A stretch of DNA of 64,000 nucleotides, from contig OV884059.1 of assembly GCA_930367215.1 (NCBI GenBank), positions 65,691,393 to 65,755,392 of the forward strand, in the 5' to 3' direction. Under the pieces are notes generated by a model that saw only the letters and a list, made by a program, of their open reading frames with translations, was not told the origin of the DNA and searched no databases. The DNA is from Pollenia angustigena. Its lineage: Eukaryota; Arthropoda; Insecta; Diptera; Polleniidae. Shown piece by piece: positions 57,187 through 64,000 of this stretch (the stretch's first letter is position 1; each line of letters begins with the position of its first letter). Both the position numbers and the translations under genes were made by a program.

Positions 57187-58454
57187 ACAAGTTAGAGTGC
57201 TATATTCGGCTGTGCCGAATCTTTGATACCCTCCACCGACAGTTCGAATGTTTAAGGAGTAATATCTGTATGATGTTATTATTATCTTAAACTGTGACGA
57301 TTTGTTATTAATTATGGATTTAGGCGACTAAACTGTTTTCCGGTAGTAGGGTTTGTATGGGGCCTAGGGTAAATTATAGACCGATCTTCACGAAATTTCA
57401 CAGTCTTTTTCCCAGTTCTATAAAACTTTGATGTACCAAATTTTGTTATGATAGCATTCTTTTTTACGGATTTAGGCGTACTAAACTGTTTTCCGGGAGT
57501 AAGGTTTATATGGGGCCCAGGGTAAGTTATGGACCGATCTTCACGAAATAACACAATTTTATTTCTTGTCCAATAAAACTTTAATGTACCAAATTTTGTT
57601 ATGATAGCATTATTTTTTTACGTTTTTAGGCGTACTAAGTTGTTTTCCGGGAGTAAAGTTTATATGGGGCCTATGGTAAATTATGAACCGATCTTCACGA
57701 AAATTCAAAGATTTATTTCTAGTTCTATAAAACTTTGATGTACCAAATTTTGTTATGATAGCATTATTTTTTACGTTTTAAGGCGTACTAAGTTGTTTTC
57801 CGGAAGTAGGTTTTATATGGGGCCTATGGTAAATTATGGACCGATCTTCACGAAACTTAACAGTTTAATTTCTAGTCCTATGTTACTGTGACTTGCCAAA
57901 ATTTGTAATGATAGCATTGTTAGTTAGGGTTTTAGGCTTAATATACTGTTTTCCGGGAGTAGGCCTTATATGGGGCCTAGGGTAAATTATTGACGGATCT
58001 TCACGAAATTTCACAGCGTGATTTCCAGTTGAATAAAACGAATTGTTGCGAAATCTTATATCATTCTGTGCATTTTTCCACCATTTATGTTAGTTTTTGT
58101 AACAAAATTATCAATTTTTTTTAGGTGGTGGTTCCACATTTTGATTCATAGCTCAGATCCTATTGAACCGATTTTGCTGAATTTCAATCCCAAACTGCTT
58201 AGGATAACTACAAGCAATTTGACACCAAGTTTGTTGATTTCTTTTGAGTTTTTCGAAAGTGAGCGTGTTTTCAACAGACGGACAGACGGACAGATGGACA
58301 GACAGACGGACATGGCTAAATCGACTTAGTATTACTCAAGGACCCAGAATATATATACTTTATAGGGTCTGAGATGAATAGTAAAAAAGTTTCACACGGA
58401 ATGACAAACTGAATATACCCTCTTCACAACTAATTGTGGTGGAGGGTATAAAAA
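57187..58454 (-). mobile_element. DINE-1/INE-1-like element with a 153-bp internal array
   Basis: 3' hairpin ATTCGGCTGTGCCGAAT (57204-57220) about 10 bases from CTCTAACTTGTT on the minus strand (CTAA terminus); 5' palindrome at 58416-58452 (TATACCCTCTTCACAAC, GTGGTGGAGGGTATA). The repeat block GACAGACGGACAGATGGAC is at about 58283-58312. The body is five tandem units (see separate entry). It is the largest of the family here; expansion of the internal array accounts for its length. Frames at 57312-57554 and 58087-58329 are non-coding. Confidence 0.8.
57335..58100 (-). repeat. 153-bp tandem array inside the DINE-1-like element
   Basis: GTTTTCCGG occurs at 57335, 57488, 57642, 57795 and 57948, spacings 153, 154, 153 and 153. 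Each unit carries TATATGGGGCCTAGGGTAAA, GGACCGATCTTCACGAAA and CCAAATTTTGTTATGATAGC with unit-specific substitutions. Confidence 0.85.
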
Positions 58455-58499
58455 CTGAATATACCCTCTTCACAACTAATTGTGGTGGAGGGTATAAAA
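58408..58499 (-). repeat. Tandem duplication of the DINE-1-like 5' end
   Basis: The last 47 bases of the element (CTGAATATACCCTCTTCACA through GTGGTGGAGGGTATAAAAA) are repeated immediately downstream, giving two successive 5' ends. This may mark an end-to-end insertion of a second copy later lost, or a slippage event. Confidence 0.75.
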
Positions 58500-58606
58500 A
58501 TAAAAAAAGCAATTCGAAGTGAAAAAAAAAATATATTTGTAATAGGTGAAAAAAAGTAATAGGTGAAAAAAAGAACAATAACTAAGGTGCCCGAAGAAAT
58601 TTGTGA

Positions 58607-60088
58607 ATGAGCCTCACAACCACTCCCAACAAGGAGAGTAGGCCCAGCACAAATATCAGAAATGCGTATATTGTGGTAAGCTCTCCGAGCGTGAGCAATG
58701 AAAACATTCGATACGCTGAATTAAATAAAAATTATTTAAGTGCAAAACTTGCCAGCGCAACTGGTTTTCTATACAGCAATTTAAGTGCAAGTGTGCCCAA
58801 CCTGAGCAAGTGTGTTGATCCGACCGTAAATGTGGTTCAAAGTATGAAGTCGTCTGACCAGAGGAATAATAATATATTACAATAACTAAGAGAAAGGCTA
58901 GCCCTAGGTCCACCCAACAGGAACGCATGGCCAAACAATACAAAGGCTCTAACGTAGTCTCTTTGCCAACAAATGGTAACAGATTCTCTGTACTATCCAT
59001 ACCTGACAATGAAGAAGCAGAATCAGTTAATGGAACAGCCACTAAAGAAGTTAAACCGCCACCTATCTATCTGCGGGAGCAAACATCAAATAGCATAGTC
59101 AACATGTTGACTCAACTTGTAGGTAAGAATAATTTCTACGTCGTTTCTATACGACGCGGGCAAATTCAAGAGACCAAAATTCAAGCCAGTACAGAAACGA
59201 ACTTTCGTATTATATCAAGACACCTGGACGCAGAAAATAAAAGTTACTATACATATCAATAAAAAAGTGCTAAGTGATTATTGTCATAAAAGGCATAGAT
59301 AGTTCTGTTCCTCCAGAGGAAATAAAATCTGCCGTAGAGCTAGAGGGGTATGAGGTAAAATCTGTTCATAACATTTTGAACAGGAATAAAGTTCTTCAAC
59401 CAATGCACCGCATTGAGATATCGTTTGATTCATCGGTTCTCAAAACCAAAAATTCAGTTCATCCCATATACAACTTGCGCTACCTACTCAACAGAAGAAT
59501 AACTGTTGAGGAGCCATTAAAACGAAAGGGTCCCTCCCAATGCACAAACTGTCAGGAATATGGGCCCACAAAATCATATTGTAAATTGCCTCACGTATGT
59601 GTGGTTTGTGGCGACGCTCATAAAACCGCCGAATGTAATCGTTCGAAAGCTGACCCGAATGTTAAGAAATGCAGCAACTGTGGCGAAAATCTCACGGCAA
59701 ACTATAGGGGCTGTAAAGTCTTCCTGCATTTAAAAAAACCTGCTTTAGTTCAAAAATATACTCACTCCCAATATGGTCTGTCATATGCGCCCAGCCAGGC
59801 CGCTGGCTCTATTGTTAGTACTACACAAACAAACAAACAAAACCAATCATATGCCCAAGTCATAAAAGAAACCCTAATGCGGAAAATGCCTCGAGTACTT
59901 CCAACGCAAAGCAACATCCATACGCTAATGTTCCTAGGGAAGGTCTACAAATGCCTTCTGGAAATATGCCTAGCTCTGAAAATTTAATTCAAACTATGAA
60001 TAACTTCATGGCCACTATGCAGAACATGTTTCAGGAAATGATGCGAAACCAGAACATGCTCCTGCAAGTTCTACTCAACAAAAAATGA
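58607..60088 (+). pseudogene. Jockey ORF1 (gag-like nucleic-acid-binding protein), frameshifted
   Basis: In functional elements this protein binds the element RNA. Segments: 58607-58885; after a shift near 58880, 58927-59262 (PPPIYLREQTSNSIVNMLTQ, then FRIISRHL); after a shift near 59265, VIVIKGIDSSVPPEEIKSAV followed by the PRE-type region and three zinc knuckles (59540-59730). The first knuckle has lost its histidine (YGPTK instead of YGHTK), the second is intact (CVVCGDAHKTAEC), the third has Leu for His (CGENLTANYRGC). A third shift near 59869 restores the natural tail (ENASSTSNAKQHPYANVPRE ... MATMQNMFQEMMRNQNMLLQ), which stops at TGA 60086-60088, overlapping the ORF2 start. The methionine-rich coiled tail is typical of Jockey ORF1. 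Confidence 0.8.
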
Positions 60089-62312
60089 ACCAGTTAAAAA
60101 TATGTTTCTGGAATGCAAACGGGTTATCCCAACATAAACACGAAGTTGCAAACTTTCTTCATTGGCATGAAATCGACGTACCTCTTGTCTCTGAAACACA
60201 CTTTACTCATAAAAACTGCTTTAGGGTAAATGGATACCTTACGTATGACACAAAACATCCCAGCGGACGGGCTTGTGGTGGCACAGCCATAATTGTGCAC
60301 AAACACATCAGACACTTACCATTGCCAGAGTTCGAAGAAGTTTGTATCCAGGCCACATCTATAAATTTTACTGATTTCAAACTTACGTTGTCATCCGTTT
60401 ATTGTCCCCCGAGGCACAAAATTGAACACGATAAATTTCTCAACTTCTTCTCCACATATGGCCAGAAATTCATTGCTGCTGGCGATTACAACGCTAAACA
60501 TACATATTGGGACTCCAGACTTATTAGTCCTAGAGGTAATCAGCTATACAATACCGTAACTGCAAATAATTTTGATGTCTTATCGAGTGGTGAGCCTACC
60601 TATTGCCCAACCGACTTCAACAAGCTACCAGACCTTATTGACTTTGCTGTAATTAAAAACATCAAGCGCGACCAGGTACTATTTAGTTCCTCCTTTGATC
60701 TATCGTCTGATCATTCACCTTCAATCCTCATTTTAAAAGTCAACTCTGACGCCGCAGCAAACTTTATTTCCTATCCAAACAGAAACACAAATTGGTTAAA
60801 GTATAAAATGTATGTGAGCTCTCACCTATCACAGTGCATTCCCCTAAAAAATTCATCTGACATCCAATAACTGTCGACCGATTTACAGAAGTCTTGGATT
60901 CTGCAGCAAGAAATGCAACCCCAATCAAGCGGACAATTAAACGTGCTCCTTACAATACATCGACGGATATAGAGACCCTTATCCGAGAAAAAAGGAAGTT
61001 AAGAAGACAATGGCAAAACAGTCGTTCCTCAACCCCTAAGGCCCAACTACAATTATGCCTGACAACTCTTCGCAACAAACTGAGACAGAACCACGAGTCT
61101 GCAATAGAAGGCTATCTAAACAGCCTAGATGCCACAAAAAACTCCAATTACAGCTTATGGAAGGCTGTACGGCATATGAAATGCCCTATAAACCAAGAAT
61201 CTCCATTAAGACTGGAAAACCGCACTTGGGCCAAAAACACAAATGAAAAATTAAACGCTTCCGCGGGCCACCTTGAGAAAGTTTTCACGCCACATGATGC
61301 ACATACTTGTTCCTGTCGTCCAATCATTCCTGATAAGGTAAACCATCCAATAAAATTTAACATAGCTCAAGTAAAATCTGCAATAGAAAAAGTGAATATT
61401 AGAAAATCTCCCAGACCTGACCGCATCACAGGGTCAATGATAAGAAACTTACCATCGTCTGCTTCTAGAATCTTGCGGCTCATTTTTAACGCGATATTAA
61501 GAGTCGGATACTTCCCAGCCTCATGGAAGAGGTCTATAATTGTTATGATTCCCAAGCCAGGAAAAGATGCCAGCCAGGTTGCATCGTACAGACCGATAAG
61601 CTTATTATCAATCCTATCGAAGCTTTTCGAAAAAATATTCGTTTTAAGTATAACTCCTCATCTAAATGAACACGATATCATCCCGGATCACCAGTTCGGA
61701 TTCAGAGCGAAACATGGTACAATAGAACAAGTGCATAGAATTGTCACCCTAATTAGATCGGCGTTTGAGAAAAAGCAATACTGCTCAGCCCTGTTTATAG
61801 ACATTTCCCAAGCATTTGACAAAGTTTGGCATGATGGGCTACTCATCAAAATAACACGAATGCTTCCTCAAAACACTCACAAGCTTCTGGAGAGCTATCT
61901 AACAGGCAGAACAGTCATAGTAAGGTCGCAAGATAAATACTCCCCCCTCAAGAAAATTACTGCTGGTGTCCCCCAAGGCAGCATATTAGGACCGCTTCTA
62001 TATATAATATACACAGCGGATATGCCAACAAACCTGAGCACGCATACCTCTACATTTGCAGACGACACAGCATTTATTAGCGTTAACCATGACCCAAAAG
62101 TCGCATCGCAAAATCTGCAGTCCCACATCAATGAACTAGAGGCATGGCTAGAAAAATGGAGAATAAAGGTTAACCCGGCTAAATGTGCTCACTTAACTTT
62201 CACGCTCAGAAGACAAACGTGCCCAGCAGTAAAAATAAATAACATCACTGTTCCGGTAGAAAACCATGTAAAGTACTTGGGAATTCATATAGATAGACGC
62301 TTGACCTTTGAA

Positions 62313-62462
62313 ATTTACACGAGTCTCACGAATGACAGAAAAAGAAAAGCAGTTTAGTTTTATATCAGAAAACCTCAAGAAAGCAGAAAAGTTTATAGAG
62401 ATGTATCCCAAAGGTAGAGAAGGAAGCGCTGTCATGCCTTTACTATACCTTTACTATAACGG
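62313..62462 (+). other. Foreign insert with NuoE-like (bacterial complex I) N-terminus
   Basis: An insert interrupting the Jockey RT. From ATG 62332 the frame reads MTEKEKQFSF, then ENLKKAEKFI, then MYPKGREGSAVMPLLYL, about 40 codons. NuoE/NDUFV2, the 2Fe-2S 24-kDa subunit of NADH:quinone oxidoreductase, typically begins F.FTxEN..KA...I..YPxG...SAVMPLLDLAQ, so the match is to its extreme N-terminus, before the iron-sulfur cysteines. Eukaryotic NDUFV2 has a mitochondrial presequence before this point; here a Met directly precedes the conserved part, and the style is Rickettsiales-like (Wolbachia would be the obvious fly symbiont). After LLYL the frame leaves the family at an 11-bp tandem duplication. 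It has no function here. The assignment rests on motif recall and needs a database search. Confidence 0.55.
62437..62458 (+). repeat. Exact 11-bp tandem duplication at the insert junction
   Basis: CCTTTACTATA at 62437-62447 is repeated at once at 62448-62458. The first copy is in frame with the NuoE-like reading; the second is at the transition back to Jockey sequence. Such micro-duplications are typical of end-joining repair with template slippage. Confidence 0.85.
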
Positions 62463-63004
62463 CTATGAAACCTAAAGCAGCTCAACTACATTGGCTTCTC
62501 GGTGGAAACTCAAACTTGTCTTTAGACAACAACATTATTCTATACAAGTCCATCATTAAACCAATATGGACATATGGCATCCAATTATGGGGTACTGCAT
62601 GCGCATCTAACATCCAAAAGCTTCAAAGAAGACAGTCTAGAATATTACGACAAATTGTCTGCGCCCCATGGTACATACGTAATGATATTATCCACAGAGA
62701 TCTCAACGTCCCCACTATCCAGGAGGAAATTAAAAAATATTCAATAAGCTACATCGATAAACTAATGGTCCACCCTAACTACCTCGCTCGGGGTTTGCTT
62801 CAGTTCGAAGGTCACCAGAGGCTAAAAAGAACCGATACTTTGAGCCTAACTAGAAGGCAGTCTTAAAATTTGAATACAGCAGTTAGTGGTTACACTGGTA
62901 ACAACTAATAAACAACCAGTAGAATTAAGATTTGAATACATATTGTAAATTTCGATAAGAAAGATTGAATAATAAAAATAAATTATTAAAAATAAAAAAA
63001 AATA

Positions 63005-63761
63005 AGCCGCAAATAATGAAGTGTTCCCAAATTGGCACAGCAAGCGTAAATGGGTTAATATAATTCCTATATTCTCGTCGCATAAGGGCTCATCTCGAAA
63101 GGGAACTATCGTCACAAATTCCTATTCTATGAGGACCCTTTCATTTGGACAACGAAAAAATTCTATAAGGACCCTTTCATATCGTTTAATATTGTTTTAT
63201 TTTATGTGAATTTTACAGTGGAATTTAAAAAATCCTTGACTGCTCTGAATATTTGTATTCAGAGAGTCTGTGCATTTGTTAGACTCTTAATCGTTCATAA
63301 AAAGGAACTGAATTTAAATTCCGTCATTTTCTTAACAAAAAAGCGCAATGACTTTAAATGTATATAAGGTGTTGGAACGCAGCTAAATACTTTTGATTTT
63401 TATTATATTCTATTTTGATAATATTGAAAATATGAATTATGGGCGACGGGATAGGTAGGCAAGTGTGTCTTTTTTCGATAACAAGTGCATGTCAAATTGG
63501 TATCTGTGATCGTTGCATACAGACTTGTTGAATAATAACACTTTGCTAGTTGAAAAAAACCGACAAGCCGGGCACATGGCGTTTTAACATAATTCGGGTA
63601 CGCTGAATCCAGTGGTTCCCGCCGTTTTTTTTTTTAGGTTGGCTCTGGTTTTAAAGATATACCGTCATTTCGAAAATGGAGGAAGAAAGTTGCAGAAAAT
63701 ATATTCTCGTAGCTCAAAAACGCTTTAACTTATTGAAAAACTAAAAAAAAACCGAAATTCT
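63005..63761. other. AT-rich stretch; short direct repeat at 63124-63180
   Basis: TTCTATGAGGACCCTTTCAT and TTCTATAAGGACCCTTTCAT are two copies 38 bp apart. No gene recognised. Confidence 0.4.
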
Positions 63762-63960
63762 GAAATGAAAAATAAAGTGGGGTTGGTCCTACATTTTACC
63801 CATCTAGGGGCATCATCGGCACTGCAGGAGCCAAATTTAAGAATTTCAACCATACAAATATGGCGGTTTAATGAAATTCTTAAAGTTGGCCCCTGCTGCA
63901 CTTAGGATGCCCCTAGATGGGTCAAATGTATGACCAACCCCACTTTATTTTTCATCTCAA
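63762..63960. mobile_element. Hairpin MITE
   Basis: Arms of about 88 bp, 63762-63849 and 63871-63960, are near-perfect inverted copies (ATGAAAAATAAAGTGGGGTT, GGTC.TACATTT.ACCCATCT, AGGGGCATC...TTTAAGAATTTCA), separated by a loop of about 20 bases. Non-coding. The window ends 40 bases later, so flanks cannot be judged fully. Confidence 0.8.
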
Positions 63961-64000
63961 TCATTTATTTCTAACATACCGACCCGATAGCTCCATTCCT

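Larger units (their letters stand above)
60085..62866 (+). pseudogene. Jockey ORF2 (endonuclease and reverse transcriptase), broken
   Basis: In living elements it nicks the target and copies the element RNA there. Start ATG 60085 lies in an ATGA overlap with the ORF1 stop. The endonuclease is intact to 60870: WNANGL at the start, SETHFT near residue 36, GDYNAKHTYW near 133, SSDHSP near 208. A one-base shift at about 60865 leads to the RT frame (to 62357): ASYRPISLLSILSKLFEKI, FIDISQAFDKVWHDGLL, AGVPQGSILGPLLYIIYTAD, and the catalytic FADD in STFADDTAF. At about 62312 (after RRLTFE) the frame is interrupted by about 150 bp of unrelated DNA with NuoE similarity. The thumb then resumes (KAAQLHWLLGGNSNLSLDN, IIKPIWTYGIQLWG) to a stop at 62866. 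Catalytic residues of both enzymes remain, so the copy was disabled mainly by frameshifts and the insertion. Confidence 0.85.
58505..63004 (+). mobile_element. Jockey-clade non-LTR retrotransposon
   Basis: About 4.5 kb with a gag-like ORF1 (58607-60088), an endonuclease/reverse-transcriptase ORF2 (60085-62866) and an A-rich 3' end (62970-63004). Domain order, the PRE-type ORF1 with zinc knuckles, and the ORF1/ORF2 overlap are those of Jockey-clade elements. Three ORF1 frameshifts, at least one ORF2 frameshift and a foreign insertion at about 62313-62462 show it is dead. The 5' boundary follows the DINE-1-like tandem end at 58499. I could not find target duplications. Confidence 0.85.

Overview
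The window looks like intergenic, intronic or heterochromatic DNA from a higher (schizophoran) fly, most likely a calyptrate such as a blowfly, house fly or flesh fly. The evidence is the very high A+T content, many DINE-1/INE-1-like Helitron relatives of the kind known from flies (hairpin ends, a block of GTCCGTCTGTCC-type repeats), a Jockey-type LINE, a CR1-like LINE, several IS630-Tc1-mariner relics, piggyBac, many hAT-like deletion derivatives and foldback elements. I recognise no host gene, tRNA gene or rRNA gene. Everything that can be named is a mobile element or a repeat, and every recognisable transposon gene is broken.

Layout. 0-5 kb: a Tc1-like transposase relic, two small inverted-repeat elements, and a relic of an insect transposon-like protein family with a CDTC motif. 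5-10 kb: an hAT-like element with an 8-bp target duplication, a DINE-1-like copy, and a long near-perfect hairpin. 12-16.5 kb: nested small elements, a tRNA-derived SINE, and an hAT relic that contains a DINE-1-like copy. 18.4-19.7 kb: a foldback element built from GTCCATGGAC palindromes and an 82-bp GC-rich tandem unit. 21.3-26.6 kb: a DD41D mariner whose transposase gene is interrupted by a CR1-like LINE. 29.4-30.3 kb: tandem copies of the family that also forms the 9-kb hairpin. 31.4-36.4 kb: another hAT-like element, a second mariner relic and a piggyBac deletion derivative. 41.4-45.9 kb: a Russian-doll locus, with an hAT-like shell, a second inverted-repeat layer, and a 2.7-kb foldback with a 9-bp target duplication that shares both of its repeat units with the foldback at 18-19 kb. 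46-53 kb: a minus-strand RTE/LOA-like LINE fragment, several inverted-repeat elements and tandem repeats. 52-58.5 kb: three large DINE-1-like copies, one with a five-unit 153-bp array. 58.5-63 kb: a nearly full-length but frameshifted Jockey LINE. 63.8 kb: a hairpin MITE.

The most notable observation is in the Jockey element. Its second ORF is interrupted at about 62313-62462 by a roughly 150-bp foreign insert. In one frame, from an ATG at 62332, the insert reads like the N-terminus of NuoE, the 24-kDa subunit of bacterial complex I, in a Rickettsiales/Wolbachia-like form. An exact 11-bp tandem duplication lies at its 3' junction. If confirmed, this is a small endosymbiont-to-host DNA transfer captured inside a retrotransposon copy. 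I found no convincing new multi-gene biological system. The rest of the interest is structural: nested insertions, palindromes and element architecture.
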